64,000 bases of DNA from Porites lobata (lineage: Eukaryota; Cnidaria; Anthozoa; Scleractinia; Poritidae). Shown one piece after another: positions 43,301 to 54,079 of this stretch; position 1 is the stretch's first letter, and the number at the start of each line of letters is the position of its first letter. A model generated the notes under the pieces. The model saw nothing but the letters and a program-made list of their open reading frames with translations. It was not told where the DNA came from and made no database searches. A program made the position numbers and the translations under genes. The DNA lies in the NCBI GenBank assembly GCA_942486035.1, contig CALNXK010000042.1, positions 2,200,001 to 2,264,000 on the forward strand, written 5' to 3'.

Positions 43301-46061
43301 GTTTTCTTGTTGTCCTGCTAGTCTGGATTGGTTGATGAATAAAATTTCAAACTGTAAATTTTTAGTAGGATTAATGACTTGACTTACCTCCTAAGAGTAC
43401 GCTCGCACCCACAGTACTAAGAGCTTCTACCACTCGCTCATTTACTGATAACTTGTTAGACACAACGAACGCATGCGCAATGTGTGCACTGTAGTCAACT
43501 GCAAAACCAATAGCCATGACAAGATTTATCATAGACACAGCGTTGAGCGATACATCCCAAATAACCATTAAGCCAAACAGCTCGCATATCAGGGCGGCAA
43601 AGTTGAACAACACGAGGATTGCCACGGTGCAGTCGATCAAAAAAAGGCTGGTGACGGCAAACACTGTTATGGCAGCGATCATGAGGTTTCGTATAGTCTC
43701 ACGTGATATGATCACATACTGTTCGAAGAAAATGAACACCCGTGTAATAGGGAAGGCGCCGAGTTTGGACTTCTTTTCAAGATCTTCGCGAAGTGTTTGC
43801 ATAGCATTTTTCTGGAATATAGACTCACCGTTACTTTTCATGAAACAGATAATGCGCGAAGCTTCTATCGCAGAGCCATTAGGAGAAAACTTCAGATCTT
43901 GGGTGAAATATGAAAACTCTCTTTTTCTGAGGAAGGCTTTCAATTCAGGCAAAAATGCTTCACCGGAAGTGTTAATTTTCCCCATTTTAGCAAACTTAGC
44001 GAACTGATCCATGCACGATAGAGAACGGGCTAAGTAATGTTTGTTGTTGTTTACAATGTTTGTTAGGTTTTTGATAGCTTCCTGAGTGGAAGATTTCTCA
44101 TAATTTACATTTCCAGTCTCTAAAATGCTGACTTCGATGGAAAGTTCAAACTGTTCTGCTTCAGCGGTCAAAAATCTTTTCAAGTAAGAATTATCCTTCG
44201 CTAGGATCCTTCTGTCGAAGTTTTCATCTACTCTTGTGACTCCGTATATTCCAGCACCAAATAAACCTAGTGATAGAATTATAACAACTACTTTTGTCGC
44301 TGAATGGGTCAGAAACCTCCCCCAGGTCTCCATAGCGCGATTCGATAGCTGTGGGGTAGGGTCGTCCCAGGCTGGCGCGCCCTCCTTTGGCGAAGGCGCT
44401 CGGCAGAATGGTAAGCAGTCTCGACGACCTGATTTTATTCTCTTTACATCGTATGTCATGACGGCCACGAAATAGGTGATGATCATTATGTAGGAGAAAG
44501 TCACCGTCAAAGCCGCATAGATACAAAAATATCTGATAACAAAATAACACCTACAGTTAGTACTTTATTAACGAAACGGAACATGTTTGCGCCATTCAGT
44601 CGTGCAAAATTAATTAAAATTAAGAGAGGTGTATTTATTATCGAATGTTGAAAAAAATATATCAATAAGTGTTAATTCTACAAAGGGTTCAAAAAGGAGG
44701 TTCTCGGTTACAGATGAGTTTATTTTCCTCATTTTTAGGCTTTCTCTGAAAACTGGAAGCTTTCACATCGAGAATCTTTTAAGAGGTTGTAGCTATCAAT
44801 TCAACAGGCTGGAAAGTAATAAATGTAAGACCCTCACCTTATCGCCGGAAATGAGGTGGAAGTACTAACTGCAAACGCCACAAGGTCAGTCACAGTTGTC
44901 ATGGTAACAGTGGCACCTGAATGCACCATTACAGCTTTTATTACGTCAGGTACTGACATATCACGTGGCTGCCTATCAAGCTCATCCACTAGAATGAACA
45001 TGTCATCGATTCCAATTCCAAGAACTAAGAACGGTAACACGCCCACGATACTGACGAAAGGAACCCGGCACCACATGGCAAGACCAAACCCAGATAGTAT
45101 CCCAAGGGCCACTGCGAACACCCCTGTATTGGCGAGCAACGAATGACCAGTCAGTGGATTCAGGAACTTGCCGAGCATGACGCAGGCGAAGGAGATCATG
45201 AGAGTAAAAGTGATTGACACCAGAGTGACGTCAGAGCCGCTGCTTTCAGCAATGGCGTCGTCTAAGCTCCTCTCACTTGAGAAATGGACATTAAAACAAG
45301 AAAAATTACTTTCTAACGACTTTAGTTTGTCGATGAACTTCTTCTCCCATTCGAGAACTTTTTCGTTCTCCTTTTCATCGCTAAAATCACTCATTAGATA
45401 CACCATTTGCAGTGCTGTGGCTTTTGTAATAGCTCCATCTATTGAAGTTGGGCCACCAAAAGTGCGTTGAAAGTTGTAAGAAAACGTCCGGCCATTCCGT
45501 GTCAGGGGGTTTGGGCTGTTATAGGCTTTCGTGATTTCCTCTTGAACCTGTTCTATGGTTTTACCATCCAGTTTGGTCTCATTAAACTGTAAAAATTCCA
45601 GCGGGTTAATTATCATGCAGTCGTCCAGCGTCTTTGCTTTGCGTCCTGGAAGCGTGACACAGAAATCGGTGTATGATTCCAACTCCATAACTGCACGATG
45701 TGCCTTGAAGGCCTGCCGCAGACAGTGAGGAGCTAACACATTGCGATCATCAGGTGATGCCACCAAAAGGACGATTTCCTCACGAATCTTTACTCGAAAG
45801 TACTTCGCGGCTTTGTCTAAATCCTCTATAGAACGGCTGCTTTGAGGAATGAATAGTTCCACTGTTCTGTTCTTCGTTTTGAACCAGGCGAAACCCACAG
45901 AACAAAAACTGACAAACATGAGACATATCAGGATGGTGATTAACGGGCTCTTCGCAATTCGTTCGCCAAAACAACCAAAGAGGCGCTGCAAAACACTCAA
46001 AAACCAACTGCAGAACCTAGACCACCAGAAACATGGACTGCGCGTGGAAAGGCAGCGATAG
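35848..46061 (-). CDS. Patched-domain (PTCHD/Ptr) RND-type membrane protein, three exons, 5' exon uncertain
   Basis: Minus-strand exons 46061-44838, 44532-43388 and 36890-35848 join in frame (1224+1145+1043 nt) with GT/AG borders, about 1137 residues. Order: hydrophobic TM1 (ITILICLMFVSFCSVGF), a first extracellular loop, a sterol-sensing-like five-helix block with GIGIDDMFILVDEL, TM7, a second loop, then a second membrane block with AIGFAVDYSAHIAHAF and GASVLLGG-FSTFLGMIVLAF-LPVYMSLL, and a long acidic cytoplasmic tail. The GxxxDD and GxxxD motifs are the ion-relay motifs of Patched/RND proteins. PTCHD3-like relatives are poorly characterised; sterol or ion-coupled transport is family inference. 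Candidate first exons of matching phase are at 49957-49961, 53586-53659 and 59265-59338. Confidence 0.92.
36059..36706 (-). repeat. Coding minisatellite: four 156-bp units in the Patched-domain tail
   Basis: Two identical-phase units start at 36191 and 36347, exactly 156 bp apart, with diverged units on either side. Each protein unit runs C/S-GQ(D/E)L, AEI-GEN, AA(D/S)-NPSFQL, E(E/D)E-V-KEVHN, QEDGRN. Unit length is a multiple of three, so copy-number change keeps the frame. The outer units are more diverged than the two central ones. Confidence 0.93.
37169..37354. mobile_element. Fold-back MITE 1 in the 6.5-kb Patched-domain intron
   Basis: AAGCAATAGAAAAC at the left and GTTTTCTATTGCTTT at the right, with inner arms AACACGAGAGGGTTGGGAGA and TCTCCCAACCCCTCTCGTGT. 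The palindrome extends to a short central loop near 37255. It shares AAGCAATAGA and TTGGGAGAA with the element at 40978-41164. Confidence 0.85.
37856..38100 (+). repeat. Possible tRNA-derived SINE
   Basis: GTTAGCTCATTTGGTTAGAG is a good A box, also found in the SINE at 42624. The B box is not well preserved, so only the head is supported. Confidence 0.35.
38535..38674. mobile_element. Fold-back MITE 2
   Basis: AACAATTACAAAATGAGGCT ... AGGATGTGAAG faces CTTCACATCCT ... AGCCTCATTATCAGTAATTG, and GAGGAGGAT faces ATCCTCC in the centre. Confidence 0.85.
38997..39112. mobile_element. Fold-back MITE 3
   Basis: AACAGTTATTCCACGAGGGC and GCGAGTGGAATAATTGTT form the outer arms; GATGTGAGATGAT and ATCATCTCATATC the inner arms; TAGCCAAC and GTTGGCTA close the loop. 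Confidence 0.8.
39655..39740. repeat. Dispersed repeat copy, partner at 57735-57830
   Basis: CATATACCATAACGGCTAAG, CCAATCA, CCAGAATTGCATTATCCAAT and GATTCAGTTTTTAATAAA occur in the same order and spacing as at 57760-57830, with a few substitutions. A MITE arm is likely. Confidence 0.8.
40978..41164. mobile_element. Fold-back MITE 4, 187-bp near-perfect palindrome
   Basis: AAGCAATAGACCACACTTTC at the left mirrors GAAAGTGTGGTCTATTGCTT at the right, and pairing continues nearly unbroken to GTAAATCACTCGCC / GGCTCGTGATTTAC in the centre. No coding capacity. Confidence 0.92.
41391..41760 (+). mobile_element. LINE fragment (region upstream of reverse transcriptase), frameshifted
   Basis: One frame gives TRFELKMKRWYKLSKKA, IWRDCKQLRNEITSDLR and SSRVYWKL; an overlapping frame then continues QPVVWRLLGRL and KDYLMNSSFF. 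This is the order found in the linker between endonuclease and reverse transcriptase of non-LTR elements (W..YR..RN.v....R.aK..Y, then WK.i, then Fn.fF). The frame break marks it as dead. It lies on the strand opposite to the host gene. Confidence 0.75.
41854..42274. mobile_element. MITE with AGGGCCATTTATACGAGG termini (421 bp)
   Basis: Left AGGGCCATTTATACGAGGAA and right TTCCTCGTATAAATGGCCCT are perfect inverted repeats. The interior is a mosaic of TAAGACGCG / CGTCTTA motifs, many pairing with each other. No clear target duplication was found. Confidence 0.85.
42275..42400 (-). mobile_element. tRNA-derived SINE (minus orientation)
   Basis: On the minus strand: a CTGGCTCTACTGGTTACAGC A-box-like head, GGTCAGGGTTCGAATCCCGG (B box), then GCAAGCCTAAATTTCTTCAG and GCTTTCTTTTCGCAACTGC. 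The same tail follows the tRNA-like parts at 42624-42730 and 50995-51075, so this is one SINE family. Confidence 0.75.
42452..42594. mobile_element. 143-bp MITE with TA target duplication
   Basis: TAGAGCGTTTTCAC and GTGAAAACGCTCTA are perfect 14-bp inverted termini, flanked by TA at 42450-42451 and 42595-42596. This suggests a Tc1/mariner-type or related TA-targeting family. It separates two SINE copies. Confidence 0.85.
42624..42730 (+). mobile_element. tRNA-derived SINE (plus orientation)
   Basis: TTGCTCATTTGGTTAGAGCA (A box), CAGAGGTCAGGGTTTAAAC (decayed B box), then TGGCAAGCCTGATTTTTTTC and GCTTTCTTTTAGCAAC, the same body and tail as the minus copy at 42275-42400. Confidence 0.7.
43388..44532 (-). 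CDS. Patched-domain gene, exon encoding end of SSD, second loop and TM8-TM10
   Basis: Acceptor TTTTGTTATCAG, donor GGAG before GTAAGTC. It completes the split arginine, then RYFCIYAALTVTFSYIMI (the conserved RYFC start of the last sterol-sensing helix). It continues with an intracellular loop, TM7 (VVVIILSLGLFGAGIYGV), a large second loop, and helices leading to MAIGFAVDYS and ALSTVGASVLLGG. About 382 codons. The intron to the next exon is 6.5 kb. Confidence 0.92.
44838..46061 (-). CDS. Patched-domain gene, exon encoding TM1 to sterol-sensing domain
   Basis: The acceptor is a T-run ending CGTAG at 46062-46063, and the donor after GCGATAAG is GTGAGG. The exon starts with one base completing a codon (phase 2), and no ATG precedes TM1 in frame, so an upstream exon must supply the start. 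It encodes CLSTRSPCFWWSRF near the N-terminus, the first luminal/extracellular loop with Cys residues (APHCLRQAF, DFCVTLPG, DDCMI), and helices TM2-TM6 with GIGIDDMF at about residue 365 of the exon. Confidence 0.9.
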
Positions 46062-46063
46062 CT

Positions 46064-46162
46064 ACGAAAAAAAAAACGTTTTAGTGTACCAACAAGTCTA
46101 TTTTTAACTTTAGGGTCCGTCAATTTAACTTTTGTGGAAGGGGCTTGATGATTTCAGGAAAA

Positions 46163-46195
<33 letters not shown>

Positions 46196-49100
46196 TATCT
46201 GTGTAATCTTTTTATAAACAATATATCTTGCAAATAGACCTGGAATGAAAAACAACAGCAACAACAACATTCCATGCACAGGACAGTCTTAATTCGATCT
46301 ACTTCGATCACAAACTTTGGTTTGCAAAAAACTTCTGACCTAAACTAAATCACCGACACTGCCCCTCTTCTCCAACACTACACCCTTTACTGCTGTTTCG
46401 AATAACACGCGACCTGCGATGTCAAAAACGTCTTTGGGTTTTGGGTTTTTCTGCGATGTCAATCAATTAGGGTCTTTAAGATAGGTCACTACGGTAGGCT
46501 GGGACAGCTGGATAAAAAGCCGCGAAGTCATGTGCGAAACTCGCTTGTCATTTCTTTCGCAGGAGGCTCAATTACTGAAGAAGAGTTTCTTAGTTTATGC
46601 GAAGAATACCAATCAGAGGAATAAGGGTACAATCAAAGCTAGCTAGTTTCAAAACTGTCGTCGACGTTTTTATTTGAACTTTCTTTTCCTAAGCCAACAC
46701 CTTTTGAGTTAAAAAGAAAACTTTTCTTGATAAAAATACAGTTTTAAGTTATAAAAAAGACGGCTACAATCATCACTGTTAGGCCCAGTTTTCGCTTTTT
46801 TTTTCATTTCACCGATAGGTAAATCAATGTGAACACAAGCCAACGCATATTTAACCCATTGGCTACTCAGTTTTAGAAGAAAAGTGTCAATAAGTATGCA
46901 TGAACTCTTATCGGTTTCAACGTTGTCTTCATGACGAGAAACCCCGGCGAAAACATACCGTCCCAGAAGGACGACGGTAAAAGGTCACGCTTGTTCTACC
47001 TGACGTGACATCAACCGTCCCAGGCGACCGTAGTCACCGATCTTAAAGTCCTTAATCTGAAGGCTCGGCCCTTTCTGCGCCGGACCTCTTAGGAAACAGA
47101 AGTGTACTTCAACGGGCTCAAAAGGTCCCCGGGAAAGGTCATGATTTATGACTTGTGATTGTTGGATTTCGATCCGTTTGGTGTGTTTCTGTGTTTAAGG
47201 TTTGTTGCTTTTGAATTTCAGAGTTCGCCTTTTTACGCACGTTATTATTAGCTAGCTCTCAAGTTTCTTTACCTTCTTACTAAAACGTGGCAAGTTTAGA
47301 TTCCCAAGGTGAAATTGCTCCTGTAGAGCTTCCAGATCCAGAAGAAACAGTAGGGTGACAACGAATCGGTACTTTCCCGCAACATTTAACTTTGACACTT
47401 CTGCCCGTTATTGCCGTCTTCATGATTTGACAAGCGACGATTGGATGCTATGGTAAAGGTTTAATTGACGTCGAAGAAAACCAAAAATCCTGAAACGTTT
47501 TTGACAACGTGGGCCACGAGTTACCCCTCAATTTTATGTTAATATACACAGATTTAGCCAAGGCGAAGCTTCTATTTATATACATTGTAATAAGCAACAA
47601 ACTTTAAACTAGTGAACTTAAAGCCATGACAAAGAAATATTCAAATCGCTACTGGACACTTGGAGCCTTCCATTTCCTTTTCGAGGGATGGTTTCAGTTG
47701 ATTAAGAATAAAATATTCCCTAAACACTTCTGAAATGAATATAGACTCTCCGACCATCGGGCTCAAAGTCTTCTGTAACAGTTATACCGAACCCGAAAGT
47801 GGACTCAGCTTTACATGCAAAACTTAAACAGCCCCTTTTGTGGGGCGGGATGAATCTTAAAGGTAAGTTGTGGACCAGTAAAGTTTCGAATTGATCGGCG
47901 TGTTGTATTACAGCGTATTATTCGGTTTTGAATAGAAAACAAAAAGGGCTAAAATATTGTTCAAACAAAGGACAGAACAATTGATTGAAATGTTAATTTT
48001 AGGAGGCAAAACTAAGTTATTCGAAGCAACATTACAATCCAACAGTCAATAGCTTGTTAACAACAAAAAAATTTAAATTTGTTGAAAAGTCGTTTTGTGA
48101 CTACTGCGCACGCGCCAGTAGTCACTATTGGCAACGAAACAGTTTTCCGAAAGTAAGTAAGTAACAATAGAATATACCTGGGAGCCAATCAGCATACAAA
48201 GATAGCCAATTTTCGGAATCGTTCGTCGCGACGATGATTTGTTGATAGTCCTCGATGACAAACGAAATGCTCGGCTGCCTCGTGGTCTGCTTTGATAAGT
48301 CTTGTTGCCGTATAACCGAATGAAAACACAGTGAAATACATCATCACTTCTCATGTTAAAAAAAGTCTAGAAACCACGAGATTTGTATAATAGATTTCTC
48401 CGCTCCAAATCAACAACATCGTGTAATGAAATTTTGGAGTAGACTTTCGGTCACTTGCTATGCAACGAAGTAGTTGATAGGATCATGTTTCACCAATGAT
48501 GTTCATTTTCCAGGTAAATGACACGCAATACGCAACACACTTAGTAAGAAAACAGAATACTTTTCGAGTTTTTGTTCTTAAACATTCACTTTAAATGATG
48601 TTTTTGTTATTACAATATCGACTTCAACGCACGGTCAAGATATAATTTCTGAGGTTCCTGTCAGGTCTTGTGAGTCTTCCCACGCAATGTCAAGAAAGAT
48701 TTAAAAGTCTCACGAAAATCCTCATACGGCTGCAAAGGAGCGACTAGACCATTTGCAGCGCATTGTAAAAAGGACATGTTGGAGTGACTACGTGTCCCGC
48801 TTTGACCTTTCACTGTCATTTCTGTCGTCACACAAGAAAAAAAAAAACAATGGTAACATTGCTAATGTGTTTCACGAAGTTACTCGCATTCATGGCAAAG
48901 GCTAAAAAAGCGTTACGAATCATTGAGAAACGTTGCAATGCATTTCACTCTTCAGAAGTAGTCACACGCGCCTCTCAAGCGCCTATACTTATGATTGTCA
49001 GTGTGACATATTACATCAGCTTACATGTAGGCACAAAGCGACCAGTCTTCCACCTGAGCCCACGAGATGGCTATGTGCTATTTGTCAGCGGATGCCTGAT

Positions 49101-49950
49101 TTTGACAGCTGTCAATTCATCTTCATATGGATGGCTTATATAATTGACAGGCCAGTGTCAATCTGAGCAAGATCTAATGTGACACTTGACACCGGCTTAA
49201 ATGAATTAGACGTACGGGTGGGCGTAGCATTAGGGCTCCGCTCGCGCGCGCGTGGAACTCCGCTATAAAGGCCGGTTTTAATTCATGATGCTTTTCCTCA
49301 GCTGGTAACTAACACGTTACTATTCTCACTGCATACATAATTGACCCGTAAAAAAATTAACTGCTTAAATTTCCGTCGTGTCGGGCCCGCGTACTGGTGG
49401 CATGATGCATGGCGGCCCTTGGTTAGAATTGCTTGGCTTTTGCCCGCCTCTTGGCAAGTTCAACGGAGTTCATTGGATGTGACTTAGAAGTTTCGCCCCT
49501 CCTACCTCCCCTGCTGGCGATTGACGTCGCTTACCTTCATTATTCGCCATACCTATTGTCCTAGCAGTCGCGGTTACCTCCCTTAGTTCCCCATGCCGGG
49601 ACAATAGGTTTGGAGTGCGAATGTTATATTATTGTATGTACCAAAGGCAGTCAATGGTTACTTGTAACCTGGCTAGCTAGCATTTTTCTCTCTCCTTCCT
49701 CACATGCAAAATGGTCGCTGTGGCTTCCACGCCCGGACACAGGCTCCTTAAGAATTAATTGCCTCCTTATTTCTTAGTTCGAGTCAGCACTTTTAGAGCG
49801 TCTTATTTCTTTTTATAATCTCCAAGCAAGCAAGACTTAAACGATTTTTAGAGCGTTCTTGTTCATTTTGACTACAGTTAAGTCCAAAATAAAAAAGGAA
49901 ATTACATACACACACAAAAAAAATAGTAATAAAAACGGGCCGATTTTTTA
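46064..49950. other. Upstream of the Patched-domain exons, no gene recognised
   Basis: Starts with a poly-A/TA tract at 46159-46196. An exon-like stretch at 46561-46624 (acceptor CTTTCGCAG, then a frame beginning GSITEEEFLSLCEEY and stopping at once) may come from a transposon gene. A minus-strand ATGGCGAATAATGAAG followed by GTAAGC near 49535-49550 resembles a first exon but is in the wrong phase for the Patched-domain exon. Otherwise nothing supportable. Confidence 0.5.
46159..46196. repeat. Poly-A followed by TA dinucleotide repeat
   Basis: About 22 A residues run into about eight TA units. Confidence 0.95.
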
Positions 49951-49956
49951 GTTTAC

Positions 49957-49961
49957 CTCAT
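49957..49961 (-). CDS. Candidate minimal first exon for the Patched-domain gene
   Basis: On the minus strand ATGAG is followed by GTAAAC, and a TTATATATA box lies about 47 bp upstream (50009-50016). Joined to the acceptor at 46062 it would give M-SYRCLSTR in frame. The donor is weak and a 5-nt coding exon is rare, so this is only one of three phase-compatible candidates. Confidence 0.15.
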
Positions 49962-50994
49962 GTCTTTTCGCTGAAGAGGGCCGATAAACTACAGCGTTTT
50001 ATTCAGCGTATATATAAGCGCGGCTTACTCGACAAGCGTTTTGAGCACCGATTCCGACATTCTTGCCCCGTCTCTTATCAGTCTACACGTTTTTAGGGTG
50101 CCGCATTTTTTTTTATGGGCCGTGCTGAACTTGACATGGGTAATCTAAATTAAAGAGCGTATTGATGCATTCTGTCGGTGGAGCCCCCGTCCCCCACCCC
50201 CCTCACGAAAAAGTTGAGAAACTTCAAAATTGTTCAAGCTATGACCACCAAACTTAGCCACTTTGCCTAAAAGTTATCTGAGAACATTTTGAAGTCTTTG
50301 TGACGTGTACGTCCACCTTGATGTTACCATGACATCCGAGTTTTGACAACTATGTTTTTCAAAATTTACATTTTTCCTATGAAAAAAGCATTTGTTTTCA
50401 ACTTTTACTTATTCAATTATTATATTACACTTAATTTAGTATTATTTTATCAAATTTATGATAGCTGTTAATGTAACACAGACTTTTTACTGACTACTTT
50501 TACAAAAAAACATGAATTCAAATTGACCAAATGGTAGATGCTGGGTTCAATTTTTTACAGTGTTTATTTCCCTAGGAATTTCAGAACTAGCAGATTTTTT
50601 TTGCTTCTTAAGCATCCATTTATACACAGATCAAATCTTCTATCACGGTTACCTCTACTTACATGGGTTTTAAGTAAAATGAATTGCATTTAATTAATTC
50701 AAAATGGAGGATCCAAGATGGCGGATGGTTCCAGTTTTTTCATTTGAAATAATAAATGACGTAATCATGACATAATTGCTGTAGTTAAAGATTATTAATG
50801 TGTTAGACAACTTCCTGGGTTCATCAGACATTTTACTTTTTAAGTTTGTCGCTTTATGGCTACTTTGAGGGGATTTTGTTAATGAATTGAACAAAGTGAC
50901 GTTATAATGTTAATGATATATGAAATAAATCATATATGAACTGCGGAAATGAAATGAAAATGAAGAAATGATCGTCGTAGTGAACGCAATTTAT

Positions 50995-51075
50995 GCAATT
51001 GCGTAAAGAAGCCTGAAAAAAATTCAGGACTTCAACGGGATTTGAACCCGTGACCTCGCGATGCCGGTGCGATGG
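50995..51075 (-). mobile_element. tRNA-derived SINE fragment
   Basis: On the minus strand GAGGTCACGGGTTCAAATCC (B box) is followed by CGTTGAAGTCCTGAATTTTT and CAGGCTTCTTTACGCAATTG, the same tail as the SINE copies near 42.3 and 42.7 kb. The A-box half is missing or unrecognisable. Confidence 0.7.
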
Positions 51076-51789
51076 CTTCAAATTGGGTCATTGTGTTAAT
51101 CAAGTTATGCTAAATGTTGGAAATGATGAGTGCATAATTTTGTATAATTTTGGGGGCCGCATCATGAGCGGTTTTGAAGTTAAAGACGGGGGACATCCGA
51201 AGCCCCCACCCCCGGGTTGCAGGAAGCAAAAGAAAAAGCAGCGCTGTCAGACAAACATTGAAACTTTTAATATAGAAGTTCAACATACAGGGATTTTACC
51301 TTCAAAAAATTAACTCGCTTGTGTATAACTCAAGATCGTAGATTTTTAGCGATTGGTGTCATCGGTTAAACCGGCGACAACGCTAGTTTTTGATTCCTTC
51401 GCTTGTAATTCACTTGTTTATCTGATAGTTTTGTTTTGGCAGAAATTTCCCCTAGTTTCAGTCATAGTTGTAGTAGGGTTAGCAAATCTATCTTGCTGTT
51501 GCGATCACTGCGTGAACGTTGCGAATAAACCAGACAAAAAAAATGTGAGACAAAGGACTCCTCCCTCAGAATTAATTTTGTTCTGGAGCCAAGTGACCAG
51601 CGTTTTCGAGGGTCTCTCTCTCTCTCGCTTCGTAAGGCGGTAGGAGGGAACCTTGGGAAGGAGGTTGAAGAAATAGGGTTAACGCCTTCAAGACGGCGGA
51701 CAGTAGACGTGAACAAACTTTTTTGTTATGGTAGTTTAATAAGGAGGCGGAGAAATAGAAATCTTCGAGAATATATAGCGAAGGAAGTA

Positions 51790-51986
51790 AACTTACTCCC
51801 TACTTTTAATAACAACGCTAGTAAGAGGTGCAGAATGTTTCTGTAAGACGCGGAAGCTGTGACAACTAGCCAAGAATGAAGCGTTTTAATTTGGATGTTT
51901 TCCTCGCAGGATAGATAAATGAGTGCCTTTGTTGACTCATCACACCACGTTACTTTGCTGTCTTTGCTGATCAAACTTGATGCCAT
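51790..51986 (-). pseudogene. Myb/SANT-like DNA-binding domain fragment (transposon-associated)
   Basis: From ATG at 51986 the minus strand reads MASSLISKDSKVTWCDESTK then ALIYLSCEENIQIKTL. The pattern K-x-x-W-x-D-E-x-T-K-A-L-I-x-L-x-x-E-E-x-I-Q-x-K resembles the Myb/SANT-like domains that accompany Harbinger transposases. After about residue 45 the frame loses similarity (SWLVVTASASYRNIL), suggesting a frameshift or truncation. Probably a relic. Confidence 0.5.
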
Positions 51987-53129
51987 CTTGATTTCAGTGA
52001 TCCACAATTTCCACCGGGTACCGCACTGCAAAAACAGGCACTGGACCACCTATTTACATGGTCCCGGCACCCCTAAAATTTTGGGTACCGGTGCCCATCG
52101 CAATTCCATTTCAGACACTGGTGCCCAATTTTAAAGGTACCGTGCTAAAAACGCTCGTCGTGTAAACCGGGCAACAATTATGCTTCACAATATCCAAGAG
52201 CAATCTTTGCTATAAGGCACTGTTTGTTTCCTATACGGATATACCTAAAATCTCAGTCGAAACAGTTAGGAGACTTTTCTATCTTCTCGCACTCCTAATG
52301 TTGGTGTACAGAATTTTGTGAGTTAATTAACTGTGATAAACAACAATGGGAGGGGGAGAAGATGGGCGAGAAGGAGGTGGAATGCGCATTCGGTGGAAGT
52401 GCCCCAACTAATTTGTCTGGAACTGTTTTGGAGAAGGAATTTAACAAATTTGAACAGCTGTTGACAGATACCGAGGTTAAGTTTTACTTCAGTCACAAAC
52501 GACGCTGTTGTAGTGCGCTGGGGCGTCCACAGTGATTTCCTTACGTTTCTACAGCAGTGAATTGAGCTGTTTTACATCTCAGCTTTAATATAAAGAGAAC
52601 TTAAAGCTGAACATTTCCAGTTTTTTAGGCGCAGTATTCTAAAAATAAAAAGAACTGAGTATTTAGCATGACTGTTTTAATTTAAGTGTAAGATTGATAG
52701 CGTCCAAGGGCACGTGCGTTCTTTCTGTGTAAAATTCGGGGCTTTCTTATACGGAGAGTCGCTTGAATGTGGCACATTTCTAGAGGAAGCATGTGGAGGA
52801 TAAAAAAGACCTCTTCGGCATCAAGGAGTAACTGAGCCGAAAGGGACAACTCTTCGAGTTAGTGCAAGAAGCGGCAGACAGATTGAAAGAGCAATTAACG
52901 GCAGATTTCTAGAGAAAGAGGGAAACTTTTCCTCTTAAAGAATAATGCAAGAAGTGAGGATTACTCCCCACAACGTATCAGTGAGAACAATATCACGTTT
53001 TCTAAATTTCCAAGGATACCATTAACTACAAGTGCGTATTAAAAATGAAAAGTTTCTCAACGACCTTCCAGCCTACAGGTGTAAAATCCACAACTTTTTA
53101 TAATTATGTTGTTAACAACGTATGCTAAT

Positions 53130-53715
53130 CTTCTAAATAGTCAATGCATTTTCGAGTCTCTTATTTCATTTTGAATATAAAGGAAAGTTTTTCCGCTTTG
53201 CCAATCGTGTCCGGGAAAATAGGAAGACCGTGTAAAATATTTGTAATATTTTCGCTGCCAAATTAGATTTATCCATAACATATAAGTCTAAAGACGCGCA
53301 TAAACAACTCAAAACCGGCCGAAAATGGGGCTAGCGAAATCTCACTAAGCAACGGTTCACCGTAACGTAATACTCAGATCTTATTTGCATTTTTGTGGAT
53401 AAATATCCAACAGAAAACAGTGACAAGAAAGAAGGTTGATACTCTGATAATGATGAAGAGTGCGCCGCCAGTAGATTGGAATTGATTGACAATTCAGGAT
53501 TGTCTTGTAATGATCTATATGGAAATAAAATGTTTGGCGAGCTTAAACAATAATAATAATATATATATAAAAAACTAACAGTCACCTCTGCTGCGCGTTG
53601 TTCCTTGTTCTCTGCCCTTTAGACGGATTGCGAATCATTTCCTCGCTTCTTTTTGCCATCGGGAAAAATAGATCTCTTAAATATCATCGGCTATATAGAT
53701 ATTCCTTGAAACGAG
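53130..53715. repeat. Direct duplication A, copy 1
   Basis: Aligns in the same orientation with 58680-59395: GTCTCTTATTT, GGAAGTTTTTCC-like, GGCCGAAAATGGG, TTTGTGGATAAATATCCAAC, GCGCCGCCAG, AAACTAACAG, TCCTCGCTTC and AGATCTCTTAAATAT in order, with many indels between blocks. It contains the candidate exon 53586-53659. Confidence 0.88.
53586..53659 (-). CDS. Candidate first coding exon, copy 1 (fits Patched-domain gene)
   Basis: Minus-strand ATG at 53659, 24 codons (MAKRSEEMIRNPSKGQRTRN then NAQQ) plus AG, then donor GTGACT. Leaving phase 2 matches the entry phase of the exon at 46061-44838; joining gives a 1161-residue Patched-domain protein. The homologous exon at 59265-59338 has the same length with no indel, whereas the flanks differ by many indels. 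The intron would be 7.5 kb. The assignment to this gene is inference from phase, strand and position. Confidence 0.4.
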
Positions 53716-54079
53716 GTGTCATGACATTTCACTATTTTATCGAACCATGAAATAATTGAGAAAAACGGTAAGGAAGTTTCTTACGAAAAACTTGACACAT
53801 TATGGGAGGCGAAAATCGACTTTGGACTTCAGGCAAACTTACGTACAGGAAAAACATTATTATTTACGCATACTGACTTACCATTGGACGAGATGGTGGC
53901 ATGTTTACTCTTGTAGCTTGACATATTCTTAGGGCCAGCTGCGAATCGGAGTTCGCGTGAAAACTAAAGGACTGTTGATAATTTTTTGCACTCGACCAAC
54001 GAAGTAATGAAATAGTCTCCCAGTTACAACTTCAACTGGTACTGTTTCCTGAAAATATTTGAGTTACTATACAGTGGTG

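Noticed and set aside
43516..44007. 163-codon + strand frame
   Set aside because: Antisense shadow of the Patched-domain middle exon.
48784..49166. 119-codon and 77-codon + strand frames
   Set aside because: No domain, no splice signals that extend them, and the translations do not resemble any family I know.
49535..49550. Minus-strand ATGGCGAATAATGAAG plus GTAAGC as first exon of the Patched-domain gene
   Set aside because: It leaves in phase 1 whereas the exon at 46061 needs phase 2, so joining breaks the frame.
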